Part shown: positions 7,412 to 16,483 of the stretch, piece by piece
Layout: each line of letters begins with the position of its first letter
Position numbering within the stretch: position 1 is the stretch's first letter
Source of the DNA: Chloroflexota bacterium
GTDB taxonomy: Bacteria; Chloroflexota; Anaerolineae; Anaerolineales; Villigracilaceae
NCBI GenBank assembly: GCA_024224815.1
Contig: JAAENC010000680.1
Location: 1-64,000, forward strand
Length of the DNA: 64,000 nt
Direction of reading: 5' to 3'
Notes under the pieces: generated by a model
What the model saw: only the letters and a program-made list of their open reading frames with translations
The model's database searches: none
Told to the model about the DNA's origin: nothing
Translations under genes and position numbers: made by a program

Positions 7412-8466
7412 ACACTTGCTTCTTGCTGACGGATATGTTGAGCAGCTTTGACCATTGCCAAATAGCCTTCTGCCGGGACATATTCCGGAATGGAATTACC
7501 AGACCCTAATGCATAGCCATTTGCCATCCCTCTATATTGTGTGGCTTTTTCAACAACGAGATCAAAAATGCTTTCCGGTGTGTTTTGACAGAGAATGTCT
7601 ACATCTATGCCGCCCAAAAGAGCTATTTTTTCACCATAACGCGTTATCCATTCATCGAAAGAAGCAATTGTATCTTCATTGGAATGTTTCCCATCAATAC
7701 CTAGCGCAATCACATCATCCATCACAGTAAAAATTTTTCCGCAAGAATGCCATATGAAAGGCTTCCCCGCTTTTTTGATCCGGCTGATTATGCGAGCGTA
7801 TTGGGGAATAATATGCTGTCGGATTGTCTTTGGCGAGACCAATGTGCTGGTTTTGAAACCCAGATCATCACCAAAGCGGCAAACTGCAAAATGCTCGCTA
7901 TAGTTTTTCAGGAATCGCTCCCACAGAGCAACAAATAAATCACCAATACGAGCAAAAAGTTCGGCAAATAATTCGGGATCATCAGCCATCATATAGGCCA
8001 TTTTTTCAAAGCCAACCAAATCTTCGCTAATTTCAAAGACACCGTTTCCTATCCCGCCGAAGGCTTTCATGCCTTCAGGTAGAGATTTGCATAATGCAGC
8101 AAATTTCCGATCAGCGACTGCATAGTAGCGCTCTTCCAACTCATCCCAAGGGTATTTTTCAAAATCTTCCCGATTTTGGATAGGCCCTTCCATTCCTCCG
8201 TAGATTGCTCCATGCCCGGGCAAAGAGCGAGTCAAGGTCACTTCGAATGAAACAGTATCATAGGTCATTTCTTTATAAAAACGGCTGTACTGTCTAAAAA
8301 ATTCATCTAAATCAGAGTCATCTCCCTGCTCCAATTCAGCAAAGGATTCTCCTTGTATCTCTTCCATTACCAAAGGGCTGATCTTGTGCTCATAAAGCGG
8401 GAGCCGCTTTGGTCGTTTATTCTCCATGACGGCAAGTATATGGTTGTAATCTGGTTGAAAATCCAC
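7408..8466 (-). CDS. UroD-family corrinoid methyltransferase, type A (His-x-Cys...Cys)
   Basis: A 352-residue member of the uroporphyrinogen decarboxylase superfamily subgroup that holds MtaA/MtbA-type methyltransferases. The zinc signature is visible as WHSCGK (H240, C242) plus C293 in GIDVDILC, matching the H-x-C...C pattern of cobamide methyltransferases. The last block GYALGSGNSIPEYVP follows. It is not expected to be heme-pathway HemE: no hem genes are near and the operon has four C1-transfer partners. It overlaps the HAD gene by 4 bases. It may demethylate the substrate or methylate/demethylate the corrinoid protein. The ortholog at 60906-61961 keeps all three ligands. Confidence 0.82.
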   Translation of the reverse strand: MDFQPDYNHILAVMENKRPKRLPLYEHKISPLVMEEIQGESFAELEQGDDSDLDEFFRQYSRFYKEMTYDTVSFEVTLTRSLPGHGAIYGGMEGPIQNREDFEKYPWDELEERYYAVADRKFAALCKSLPEGMKAFGGIGNGVFEISEDLVGFEKMAYMMADDPELFAELFARIGDLFVALWERFLKNYSEHFAVCRFGDDLGFKTSTLVSPKTIRQHIIPQYARIISRIKKAGKPFIWHSCGKIFTVMDDVIALGIDGKHSNEDTIASFDEWITRYGEKIALLGGIDVDILCQNTPESIFDLVVEKATQYRGMANGYALGSGNSIPEYVPAEGYLAMVKAAQHIRQQEASV

Positions 8467-8475
8467 GTGTAACTC

Positions 8476-10005
8476 CTAAGATAAATTTGTCAGGTTAGCA
8501 AAAGCAGGTTCAGTTTGAGCTAACAAAGAGCGGTAATAGTCTACGTATTGTTGATATTTCTGATGTGCTTCAGGGTTGGGTTCGTAGCGTGCCGAGCGTT
8601 GGATAAATTTCTCGGATGTTTCTGTCAGGTTATCGAAGATGCCCAGCGCGTATCCGGCGAGAATGGCATTCCCAAGAGCGGAAATATCCTCTCGAGCCAA
8701 GCAGACATAGGGCAACCCCATCACGTCTGCTTTGATTTGATTCCATAAAGGGCTTTGTGATCCGCCACCATAGGCGATGACTTCTTTCACCTTTACATCC
8801 GGGTAACTCTCTAGCATAGCCTGATACATTAGATATTGATCGTATGCAATCGACTCGAGAATCGCTTTATAAAAATGTTCTTGTTTGTGGCTCCAAGTAA
8901 ACCCGAACCAGGAGCCCCGATAATCTGTGTTGTTCGGGCAAGCGCGTCCGCCTAAATGGGGGATAAAAAATAATTTATCAGAACCCGGCGATAGCTGGGC
9001 TGCCTTTTTATCCAAGAATTGGTAGTTCCCACCATGATTATCTTTGGCAGTATGGGCAAATGTTTCCTGGAACCAATTGTGTGTTAGACCACCACCAATG
9101 ATGTAGGAGGTCGGGTTCCACAGCCCTGATACCGCCGATGGCAAGACTTCTGCCATACGGTTGTTCATATCGGGCTGGAAGCTTTCTGTACATAAGGCAA
9201 TAATTGGATATGTTCCGGCGTTATCACCCATGTGCCCTGGTTTTGTGATTCCTGCGCCTGTGAATCCCGCAATCTGATCGGATGAACCAGCGATGATGGG
9301 GGTCCCTTGAAGCAAGCCACTTTCATGTGCGGCGCGTTTACAAATCCCCCCAACAATATCTGTGGGCATTACAATGCGGGGCAATTTTTCAATCGGGATG
9401 TTTAAAGCACTGCATAATTCTTCATCCCATGAATATTGTTGTGTATCGCTCAGCCCGCTAACCCAGAGATAGGTAATATCAATAAAAACTTCATCAATGG
9501 ATAGTCCTGCAAGTTGGGCCAATAGATACCCGCTGATGGTGACAAATTTTCGGGTGCGTTTATATATATCGGGGAACTTATCTCGCAACCACAAAATCTT
9601 CGGGGCAATGGTAGGCTGTCCCGATCCAGTTTTTAGGCGGATCTGGTCGTGATGCTGAGCTAATACCTGATTAAGGTAGGGGGTAAAGCGAGAATCCAAT
9701 GTGCTGGAATAAGGCATTGTTGGCTTGCCATCTGCATCTAATCCGACAATTCCGCTTTGCATCCCATCCAGACAAATCGCTGCCACATCAGCGGGAGAGA
9801 TATCTGCCTTTCCAAGCAGTTTTTTGATGCCCTCATAAATGACCTGAAGAATTGCATCTGAATCGTATTCAGCTATGCCTGGGCTGGGCTGTGATGGGCG
9901 CGTGTCATATTTGGTTGCGCCGAGCATATTTCCGGTTGTGTCATATACAGATACTTTGGTATAGCTGGACCCAATATCAATGCCAAATAAATATTGCTTT
10001 TTCAC
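8476..10005 (-). CDS. FGGY-family carbohydrate kinase
   Basis: A 509-residue ATP-dependent sugar kinase, closest in appearance to xylulokinases. The N-terminal ATPase half starts LFGIDIGSSYTKVSVYD with the phosphate-1 loop. It contains the substrate-side block LDGMQSGIVGLD, and the C-terminal half carries the FGGY signature AYGGGSQSPLWNQIKADV. The length is normal. It sits between two UroD-family genes (9- and 29-base gaps), an unusual pairing that is repeated at 61963-63519. It could phosphorylate the demethylated sugar or polyol, or the methylated one to trap it in the cell. The specificity cannot be read from sequence. Confidence 0.87.
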   Translation of the reverse strand: MKKQYLFGIDIGSSYTKVSVYDTTGNMLGATKYDTRPSQPSPGIAEYDSDAILQVIYEGIKKLLGKADISPADVAAICLDGMQSGIVGLDADGKPTMPYSSTLDSRFTPYLNQVLAQHHDQIRLKTGSGQPTIAPKILWLRDKFPDIYKRTRKFVTISGYLLAQLAGLSIDEVFIDITYLWVSGLSDTQQYSWDEELCSALNIPIEKLPRIVMPTDIVGGICKRAAHESGLLQGTPIIAGSSDQIAGFTGAGITKPGHMGDNAGTYPIIALCTESFQPDMNNRMAEVLPSAVSGLWNPTSYIIGGGLTHNWFQETFAHTAKDNHGGNYQFLDKKAAQLSPGSDKLFFIPHLGGRACPNNTDYRGSWFGFTWSHKQEHFYKAILESIAYDQYLMYQAMLESYPDVKVKEVIAYGGGSQSPLWNQIKADVMGLPYVCLAREDISALGNAILAGYALGIFDNLTETSEKFIQRSARYEPNPEAHQKYQQYVDYYRSLLAQTEPAFANLTNLS

Positions 10006-10034
10006 AGTGTTTACCTCCGTCCAAATGTATCTAT

Positions 10035-11093
10035 TTATTGTGACAGTCGATCCATATCTAGTGGATAGGTACCATATTCTCGGATGGCATCTAGCATGGT
10101 GGTGTATAGTTTGGGCTTGACGCCAGAGTGGATGGAGTTACTTGAAGAGCAAGCATAGCCGCCTCCTTCTCCTGCTGCTCGAATGCAAGTTTTAACAGCG
10201 TCAACAACATCTTCTTCAGAGCCATTTACGAGAACTGTCGCGCAGTCTACATTGCCTTTGATGGCGACCTTTCCTCCCCATTTTTGCTTGATAGTCGCCA
10301 AATCTAACCCGGCGACTGGATCAATCGGATCGATCCCATCTATGCCTGCTTCTACGAAGTCACCAAGTACTGCTCTGATATTTCCATCGGTATGTTTCCA
10401 ATAATACATATCGTGATCGTGGATAGCATCCACCCAGCGAGTGAAGTGGGGCAAAAAGATGCTTCGCCACATTTTCGGGGAGATCAGCGTGCGATTGTTA
10501 TCCGCAATATCATCTCCAGACATGACAATATCGCCTCCCAATTCAGCGGCAACATCTAACAAGGCAATGCTGTGGTTAATGCATTTTTCAACCAGAGCGT
10601 TGACCAGATCAGGCTCGGTAGCACATTTTATTAATAATCCTTCATACCCCATCAAATCTCTGGGGTTAGACCAAACATCGCGCAAGGGAACAATAATTGC
10701 TCTCTTCCCCTTAAAGCGAGAAATACGTTCTTTCATGGCAGCTATGCGGTGCGGTGCATAAGGATCGGGTGGAGACCAAGATTCTAGGTCTGCCATCGTT
10801 TTGATCGGAGATTTAGAGTGAACTGGCATCGGATAGGCCTCGTGGCCGACCATCCTGGTTACGCCCCATTCATCTAGCGTAAAACCGTTCTCAACTGGCT
10901 CTTTTCGGTATGATGGGCCACACATGATGGCGTCCAGATCATATTTTTCGATAAAGTCTTCGTAAGTACCACCATTTGTCATAGAAGTGATTAAACCAGG
11001 GTCAATATCCCATTCAAATGTGGGAATCCGATCTGGGGTTTCACGCCGGATCGTCGCCAATACTCGTTCCTGGCTATTCATATTTGAAGCCAT
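10035..11093 (-). CDS. UroD-family methyltransferase, type B (His-x-Asp, Cys)
   Basis: A 352-residue UroD-superfamily protein, distinct from type A. At the usual H-x-C position it has KHTDGN (H234, D236); C284 in KGNVDCATVL aligns with the third zinc ligand, and C315 lies in GGYACSSSNSIHSG. The N-terminus MNSQERVLATIRRETPDRIP is typical of COG0407 methyltransferases. Asp in place of Cys suggests altered metal binding, so this and type A may have different jobs, for example substrate demethylation and transfer to corrinoid. It is 9 bases from the mutarotase-like gene and 29 from the kinase. A partial ortholog lies at the right end of the window. Confidence 0.78.
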   Translation of the reverse strand: MASNMNSQERVLATIRRETPDRIPTFEWDIDPGLITSMTNGGTYEDFIEKYDLDAIMCGPSYRKEPVENGFTLDEWGVTRMVGHEAYPMPVHSKSPIKTMADLESWSPPDPYAPHRIAAMKERISRFKGKRAIIVPLRDVWSNPRDLMGYEGLLIKCATEPDLVNALVEKCINHSIALLDVAAELGGDIVMSGDDIADNNRTLISPKMWRSIFLPHFTRWVDAIHDHDMYYWKHTDGNIRAVLGDFVEAGIDGIDPIDPVAGLDLATIKQKWGGKVAIKGNVDCATVLVNGSEEDVVDAVKTCIRAAGEGGGYACSSSNSIHSGVKPKLYTTMLDAIREYGTYPLDMDRLSQ

Positions 11094-11102
11094 AACTGTC
11101 TC

Positions 11103-12194
11103 CTAAAAAACGTTTTTTTTACCTATTATCTTGCCATCAGGAGTGATTAGATCAACAGAGGAAAATCCATCAAACGCTACCGCCTTGATCGTTGTATTAA
11201 TCGTCTCTCCTGGTTGAAGGACTAGAGCTGTACCATTTTCAACAGCTTCTGCAAGCCCATTTGTTGGATAACTTGTCCAAGGCTCCAGAGCAGTGGTGTG
11301 CAAACGCCCCCACCAAGGATATCCCTTTGCCACATTGCCAAGTTGCTGCCAATACCAAATGTATCGAAATAACTCGTGATCGAAACGTAAGCCAAAGCCG
11401 ATCTTTTCTGCAGAATTAACAATGGCATACCAGCCATCGGTCAATTCTGTGAGATAGGCCATTTCTTGTGCCTGAGCATCGTTAAAAGCCGGTATTATAT
11501 TGGCCTTTTCCTGATTACCTTCCGGCGATTTTGTATAGGGCCAAGGAAAGGTTTCTCCCGGTGCAAACCGGCGTGGTTCATAGTTTTCCATCGTTTCGTG
11601 AACAATGATTTTTTTTGCAGGTGCAAATACTTCAGCCCCTTCAAACAAGAAAGGGTTACCAAAGGCAATATGTTGCCCCCACATGCAATGCATTTCTTCT
11701 CCGGCTTCATTTGTTAGACTTTCTTCGATATGAAGTACGGGGGAGCCAGCTTCCAAAGAGAGTGTTTTTTTCAAATAAAAGGGAGTTCGGTGTGGGCGCA
11801 CCCAAAGTTTTACAGAAATTCGTTCAGGGCTATCTTCTGCAATTGCATGTTCCCATGGGATTACGCTGATTTCGCCATGATGGCCAAGCTGAACTCCCTT
11901 ATAAAGTGATGGAGGTCCACCATTTGGGAATACTTCATTCCACCCTCCGCTATAGGTATCTACAAATGCCTGATCGCTCAGCCCCCCGGCTCCATCTTGG
12001 GGAGAGCGTATGCCACCGGGCAGATGAAGCAAATAATCTGTGTCGGTTGGTTTGTAGCGAAACTCTACGATGTCGCTACCTTTATCCACGAGAATCACTA
12101 TTCGCAAGAATTGATTTTCAAGAATTACTGTACGCAATCCTTGAGATTGCGCAGATTCTCGCACACTACAACCTACACTTTTGGGCGACATCAT
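11103..12194 (-). CDS. galactose-mutarotase-like protein (DUF4432 type)
   Basis: A 363-residue protein with an aldose-1-epimerase-like beta-sandwich pattern: FLRIVILVDKGSDIVEFRYK near the start, SGGWNEVFPNGG, WGQHIAFGNPFL and a Glu/Trp-rich C-terminal half (FRYIWYWQQLG). No signal peptide is seen, so it acts in the cytoplasm. The family binds sugars and interconverts anomers. Here it would present the right anomer of the imported or demethylated sugar to the kinase or methyltransferase. It is 12 bases after the corrinoid gene and 9 bases before UroD type B, and it is a main pointer that the methyl substrate is a sugar. Confidence 0.75.
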   Translation of the reverse strand: MMSPKSVGCSVRESAQSQGLRTVILENQFLRIVILVDKGSDIVEFRYKPTDTDYLLHLPGGIRSPQDGAGGLSDQAFVDTYSGGWNEVFPNGGPPSLYKGVQLGHHGEISVIPWEHAIAEDSPERISVKLWVRPHRTPFYLKKTLSLEAGSPVLHIEESLTNEAGEEMHCMWGQHIAFGNPFLFEGAEVFAPAKKIIVHETMENYEPRRFAPGETFPWPYTKSPEGNQEKANIIPAFNDAQAQEMAYLTELTDGWYAIVNSAEKIGFGLRFDHELFRYIWYWQQLGNVAKGYPWWGRLHTTALEPWTSYPTNGLAEAVENGTALVLQPGETINTTIKAVAFDGFSSVDLITPDGKIIGKKNVF

Positions 12195-12206
12195 TGAATC
12201 CTAGCC

Positions 12207-12845
12207 TTATTTATCCAAAGTGGTTGTAGCTAGTCGAGCGGCACGGCTAGCATCCTGAGCAAAACCATCTGCGCCTACTTGATCGGCATAGTCTTGAGTA
12301 ACTGGTGCACCACCGATCAAAATTTTCACGTGAGTTCGCAAACCAGCTTGCTCTATCGCTTCAATGATTACAGGGATACTTGCCATAGTGGTAGTGAGCA
12401 AAGCAGACATACAGAGAATATCTGGATTGTGATCCTTTATGGCTTCAACAAATTTCTCAGGAGCGACATCTACACCAAGATCGATTACTTCAAAACCTGC
12501 ACCTTCTAACATCATAGTCACCAGATTTTTACCAATATCGTGTAAATCGCCTTGGACGGTTCCAATTACAACTTTTCCCAGCATTTCAACCCCGCCTTCT
12601 ACAAGCAACGGCTTGAGTATTGCCATACCGGCTTGCATAGCCCGAGCTGATATTAGCATTTCGGGGACAAAATACTCCCCTTCTTCAAATAAGCTACCCA
12701 CCTCACTCATCGCGGGTACTAAAGCATTGTCTAAGATTTCAGATGGAGAATGATTGGTTTCTAAAGCATTCTGTACACCTGCTCCCACTTCACTCTGATC
12801 CCCTTCCAAGACACCCTGATAGATTATCTCCAGTAATGTAGACAT
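12207..12845 (-). CDS. corrinoid (B12-binding) methyl-carrier protein, cluster 1
   Basis: A 212-residue MtaC/MtbC/MtvC-type protein. A four-helix methionine-synthase-like cap covers about residues 1-88, with FEEGEYFVPEML. The Rossmann B12 domain follows, with the base-off motif D100-L-H102-D-I-G105, whose His is the lower cobalt ligand, then MSALLTTTM and ILIGGAPVTQDYA. It accepts the methyl group from a UroD-family methyltransferase and donates it to the pterin methyltransferase. It is encoded between the transporter genes and the mutarotase-like gene. The cluster 2 homolog at 46020-46664 is only about 55-60% identical by eye. Confidence 0.92.
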   Translation of the reverse strand: MSTLLEIIYQGVLEGDQSEVGAGVQNALETNHSPSEILDNALVPAMSEVGSLFEEGEYFVPEMLISARAMQAGMAILKPLLVEGGVEMLGKVVIGTVQGDLHDIGKNLVTMMLEGAGFEVIDLGVDVAPEKFVEAIKDHNPDILCMSALLTTTMASIPVIIEAIEQAGLRTHVKILIGGAPVTQDYADQVGADGFAQDASRAARLATTTLDK

Positions 12846-12887
12846 TAAGTTTTCTCCTTTAATTTATAAATGATGCTTTCTTGAAAT

Positions 12888-13727
12888 TTATTCACCACTG
12901 GTGGTGAGAACCATGCCTTGTAACAAATACTTCCCCAACATGATAAAAATAAAAATAGTAGGTACTGAAGCCAGTAATGCTCCAGCTAATACACCAGGGA
13001 TATTTTGGGAAGCGAATGTGCCTCGGAGTCCTGCCAGCCCGGCCATAATTGGGCGAACATTTGGAGATTTCGAGAGCGTAATCCCGAATAAAAGATCATT
13101 CCAAACCCAAGTGAACTGGAAAAGAAAGAGAGCGGCTATTGCTGAAACAGATTGGGGAAGATACATTCGGGTAAAAACACCAAAATTAGACAGACCATCG
13201 AGTTGTGCTGCCTCCATAATCTCTTGTTCGAGCATGATGAAATTATTTCTCAATACAAATAAACAAAAAGGGATTGCAATAGCTGTATAGAATAAAAATA
13301 AACCAAGTTGCGTATCATAGATTCCCAACTTTTGGTACATAAAAAAAAGTGGCAAAAGATACATCTGAAAAGGAAAAACTGTCCCTGCATAAATGAGCAG
13401 AAACCATGAAAATGCTCGTTTCACCTTCAGCTGAACAAGAGCAAAGGCGGCCAACGCAGCAAGAATGATCGCAACGGTAGAACTTAGCCCAGCATAAAGA
13501 ATACTCCGCGTAAAACTTTGGCCCAAATTACCATTACGCCATGCCCAAGTGAAATTATCAAGCAGAGCAAAGCCCACAGGTAAATCCCAAGGTTTTGTTG
13601 CAGATGCTTCTTGCGCTGTTTTCAGTGCTGTCAAAAAGGTTACAAAAATTGGGAATAACCAAACACTCACCAAAATTATCATAAACCCAAAAAGAAGCCA
13701 ATTTACATTTTTTTTATTGCCAGTCAT
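12888..13727 (-). CDS. ABC sugar transporter permease (MalG/CUT1 type)
   Basis: A 279-residue inner-membrane permease with six predicted membrane segments and the EAA loop EAAQLDGLSNFGVFTRMYLPQS (positions about 190-211), which docks to the ATPase. The N-terminus has few charged residues and enters the membrane directly (LLFGFMIILVSVWLFP). It pairs with the MalF-type permease 2 bases upstream. No ATPase is encoded in the operon, so a shared MsmK/UgpC-type ATPase from elsewhere is needed. The CUT1 family carries di- and oligosaccharides and related sugars. Confidence 0.9.
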   Translation of the reverse strand: MTGNKKNVNWLLFGFMIILVSVWLFPIFVTFLTALKTAQEASATKPWDLPVGFALLDNFTWAWRNGNLGQSFTRSILYAGLSSTVAIILAALAAFALVQLKVKRAFSWFLLIYAGTVFPFQMYLLPLFFMYQKLGIYDTQLGLFLFYTAIAIPFCLFVLRNNFIMLEQEIMEAAQLDGLSNFGVFTRMYLPQSVSAIAALFLFQFTWVWNDLLFGITLSKSPNVRPIMAGLAGLRGTFASQNIPGVLAGALLASVPTIFIFIMLGKYLLQGMVLTTSGE

Positions 13728-13729
13728 CC

Positions 13730-14644
13730 TTAATCCTCTTTTTGGAAAATTGATTTCAGGTACACAATCGAAAATATAATGACAATGATCGACAAGAAAT
13801 TTGCAATAGAAGCGCCAAAACCCAACCTAAAAGACACAAAGGATTCACGATACATTGTGACAGCAAGCGTTTCCGATGACCTGAACGGTCCGCCTTGAGT
13901 CATAATCCAGATAAGATCAAAGACCTTGAAGCTATTGACCACAGCCATTGTTACCACAACCATCGTAATGGGTTTTAGCATTGGGAAAGTGACATATATA
14001 AAGGATTGCCAGCCACTAGCACCATCTAATTTGGCCGCCTCTATTGGTTCAATAGGAAGCCCCTGTAACCCGACTAAAAACAAAATCATGTTGGTGCCCG
14101 TTGTTTGCCATGTAAAGGCTGCTAACATGGAAATTGTATTCCAGGGAGGCATCAACAACCACTGCTTTGCCAAAGAACCTAAATTCAATATTTCCAACAT
14201 TTCGTTCACAACCCCTGTGGGTGTGAGCATAAAAGTCCAAATGACAGCAGTACTTGTTGCAGAAATAGCATAGGGGAAATAAAACATTGCTTTGAAGAAG
14301 CCTTGGAATGGGATTCTGTTGACAAAAACTGCAAATAAAAGCCCTAATCCTACAGGAAAAAATAAAGACGCAGCAACCCAAATAAACGTATTACTAATGG
14401 ATGTGCTAATGACTGGTTCTTGTGCGATCTGTAAGTAGTTTGCGAATCCTATAAACTCAGGAGGGTTTAACCCGTCCCAGCGAGTGAAACTTACGTAAAT
14501 TGTGTATAGCACAGGGTATAGCAAAAATACGCCAACAAATATGAATGCAGGCAACAAATATAACAAGTGCTCAATATGTTTCCGATAAAATAAAGATGGT
14601 GTGTTGGGGTGATTAACAGATAATGATTTCATATTTTCAGCCAT
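13730..14644 (-). CDS. ABC sugar transporter permease (MalF/CUT1 type)
   Basis: A 304-residue permease with a long cytoplasmic N-terminus (about 25 residues), six membrane segments, and the EAA loop EAAKLDGASGWQSFIYVTFP (about residues 207-226). It heterodimerises with the MalG-type protein. It starts about 70 bases after the binding-protein gene; the gap holds an RNA hairpin (14663-14691). This arrangement normally gives much more binding protein than permease. Confidence 0.9.
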   Translation of the reverse strand: MAENMKSLSVNHPNTPSLFYRKHIEHLLYLLPAFIFVGVFLLYPVLYTIYVSFTRWDGLNPPEFIGFANYLQIAQEPVISTSISNTFIWVAASLFFPVGLGLLFAVFVNRIPFQGFFKAMFYFPYAISATSTAVIWTFMLTPTGVVNEMLEILNLGSLAKQWLLMPPWNTISMLAAFTWQTTGTNMILFLVGLQGLPIEPIEAAKLDGASGWQSFIYVTFPMLKPITMVVVTMAVVNSFKVFDLIWIMTQGGPFRSSETLAVTMYRESFVSFRLGFGASIANFLSIIVIIFSIVYLKSIFQKED

Positions 14645-14662
14645 AAACTACTACTGGATATA

Positions 14663-14691
14663 CAGGGAGATGCCAAAACGGCACCTCCCTG
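14663..14691 (-). promoter_or_regulatory. intercistronic RNA hairpin between binding protein and permease
   Basis: Inverted repeat CAGGGAG...CTCCCTG with an inner GCC/GGC pair and an AAAAC loop. It has no T run on the minus strand, so it is more likely an mRNA stabiliser or processing stop for the binding-protein message than a full terminator. It is analogous to the stem between 54000-55841 and its permease. Confidence 0.5.
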
Positions 14692-14712
14692 TAAGGATTT
14701 TCTATACCGGGA

Positions 14713-16056
14713 CTATCGTTCTGCCCAAACTTGATCGGCTTTAACTTGAATAGCTTCAAGAACATTCATCATCTCATCAGGATTGAGCATGAAGCGTGAA
14801 AGTTCGTCTACAGCTACATCTACGATATCAGCAGGAGTGGCTTCCCAGTAGCGTAAAACCATCTCTGCACTATTATCGTTGACCCAACCCTGGACATTCT
14901 GACCAACTACAGAGGGATTATCGGATTGGCTGTTTGGCGGGGAGAAGCCCATTGCATCAGACCATTCATTTTGGGCATCCACAGACATCCACCAATCAAC
15001 GACTTCGATTGCTGCTTCCTTGTTAGGGCTATTTTCGCCTACCATAAGAGGGCTGGCCTCAAAGAAAAGAGCAGGTGGAAGGCTGGCATCCATATTCGGC
15101 ATCACGAATGCATCAAAATCTACGCCTGGCTCTAGACCAGCACCAACAAAAGTTGCGGAATACCAATCACCAATTGGAAGCATAGCAACTTCGCCTGCCT
15201 GGAAAGCTGGCAAGAAGGTATCGGTAGCAGTACCGAAGGCATAGTCATTGGTCAAGTAGCCCATTTCCATCCACGATGCCCAAAGCTCTAAAGCTTCAAC
15301 AACACCGGGATCTGTGTATTTCACTTCTCCGCGCATCAACTGATTGTAAAATTCTGGGCCCTGGGTGCGAAGGATCATTTCTTCAAAAACAATGAAGGCT
15401 TGCCAGCGATCAATAAAGGTCTGTGACATCGGAGTAATACCCAATTCAAGGAGACTCTCATTTAGAGCTACAAATTCTTCCCAGGTTGCGGGAGGTGTCA
15501 GACCATGCTCTTCAAACAAAGGCTTGTTGTAGTATACAACCCAGAGTGCCAAATTAAATGGCGCGCCATAGATTTTTCCATCAAACGTAAAAGCATCTGC
15601 AACACCCTGGCTATATTCACCAGCGTCAAGGTACTTCTGCCAGACATTAGTCAGGTCAGCTGCACTACCTGACTGAACAATATCTTCCATTCTGTAACCA
15701 GACCACCAAGTGTGGAGATCGGGTGCCTGCTCTGTACTCAGCGATGCACGAATCGTTGCCTGAAATGTAGTCGGGTCTTCATTGCGAACAGTTACAAAGC
15801 CTGTCCCGATGGCATCCGCACTTGATTGGCCCATTGCATCCGTATTGTCTGCCCAAGATGGCTTGTCATGGTACAGCTCAAGCATTACTAATTCGGCAGC
15901 TTCTTCTTCTGGAGCTGCCTCTTCTTCTGGAGCAGCTTCTTCAGCGACCGGTTCTTCTTCGGCAACAGGTTCTTGAGCTGGCGCACATGCTGCTAAAACC
16001 ATACTCAAAACGAGGATTGCGGCGATCAAACAAAAGATTGACTTATGACTTTTCAC
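14713..16056 (-). CDS. extracellular sugar-binding lipoprotein (CUT1, family 1)
   Basis: A 447-residue solute-binding protein. It starts at GTG with AAAGGAG about 6 bases upstream. A lipoprotein signal peptide ends at LAACAP (Cys about 24). A Glu/Ala/Pro-rich linker (about 25-55), typical of Chloroflexota lipoproteins, tethers the two-lobed binding domain. Features include FDGKIYGAPFNLALWVVYYNK, AFQAGEVAMLPIGDWY and an aromatic-rich C-terminus. It delivers sugar to the two permeases encoded downstream and is the first gene of the cluster 1 operon. Confidence 0.9.
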   Translation of the reverse strand: MKSHKSIFCLIAAILVLSMVLAACAPAQEPVAEEEPVAEEAAPEEEAAPEEEAAELVMLELYHDKPSWADNTDAMGQSSADAIGTGFVTVRNEDPTTFQATIRASLSTEQAPDLHTWWSGYRMEDIVQSGSAADLTNVWQKYLDAGEYSQGVADAFTFDGKIYGAPFNLALWVVYYNKPLFEEHGLTPPATWEEFVALNESLLELGITPMSQTFIDRWQAFIVFEEMILRTQGPEFYNQLMRGEVKYTDPGVVEALELWASWMEMGYLTNDYAFGTATDTFLPAFQAGEVAMLPIGDWYSATFVGAGLEPGVDFDAFVMPNMDASLPPALFFEASPLMVGENSPNKEAAIEVVDWWMSVDAQNEWSDAMGFSPPNSQSDNPSVVGQNVQGWVNDNSAEMVLRYWEATPADIVDVAVDELSRFMLNPDEMMNVLEAIQVKADQVWAER

Positions 16057-16373
16057 GATCTTCTCCTTTTTTTGGGGGGGGTATCTGGAATCAAATTTAT
16101 TATTATCACGATTTTGCGATTAGTGCATTATGTTTTGCTCAATAAGAACCTCCTTTTTTTTTGTATATCCTAGAGTAAGTAAGAGGATGATAGTTACATC
16201 AGGCAGGTAGCGAACCCCTTCTTTTGCGACAACAAACGATAATATTAATAATTAGCTCTTAGGTTGTAAATAAGGTATTAAGTCAACAACACATATACTT
16301 TAGCACAGCGGACACCCTATATCAACAGAAAAAACACATTCAGTCACCTTAAATGTTCCTTTTCAAACATATA

Positions 16374-16389
16374 TTGCGCATTTTCGCAA
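16374..16389. promoter_or_regulatory. candidate operator palindrome
   Basis: Perfect 5-base inverted repeat TTGCG-CATTTT-CGCAA, about 35 bases upstream of the regulator's -35 box and within the divergent region. It is a candidate site for the adjacent DeoR-type protein. No second perfect copy is seen nearby; a related TTTTGCGACAAC occurs around 16222. Confidence 0.35.
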
Positions 16390-16424
16390 CCTAAGTTAAA
16401 ATAACACTAACCCCTGACATGTTG

Positions 16425-16453
16425 TTGACCCTGAAAACACACCTAAACATAAT
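16425..16453 (+). promoter_or_regulatory. sigma-70 type promoter for the DeoR-type regulator
   Basis: TTGACC and CATAAT hexamers are separated by exactly 17 bases, ending 30 bases before the TTG start codon. The AGGAG ribosome binding site lies 7 bases before that start. Confidence 0.5.
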
Positions 16454-16483
16454 GCCTTATTTAAAAGCTATAGGAGATTCAAA

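Larger units (their letters stand above)
16057..16483. promoter_or_regulatory. divergent regulatory region between binding protein and DeoR-type regulator
   Basis: 427 bases, AT-rich, without a gene. A possible minus-strand promoter for the operon has TTGACT at about 16278-16283 with a poor -10 region, so I hold it loosely. The best plus-strand promoter and a palindrome are listed separately. No cobalamin-riboswitch-like B12 box is visible here. Confidence 0.5.

Noticed and set aside
7408-11093. UroD-family genes as heme-pathway uroporphyrinogen decarboxylase
   Set aside because: Several diverged copies lie in corrinoid/folate operons, no heme genes are present, and the motifs match cobamide methyltransferase relatives.
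12207-12845. Corrinoid protein as part of a methionine synthase or mutase
   Set aside because: It is a stand-alone cap plus B12 domain of MtaC size, without other MetH or mutase domains.
15890-15980. Short repeats in the binding-protein gene as a mobile or tandem repeat element
   Set aside because: They encode the Glu/Ala/Pro lipoprotein linker and have a plain coding explanation.
16057-16483. Cobalamin riboswitch upstream of the corrinoid operon
   Set aside because: No B12-box-like sequence was recognised here or in the 53598-53999 and 45827-46019 gaps.
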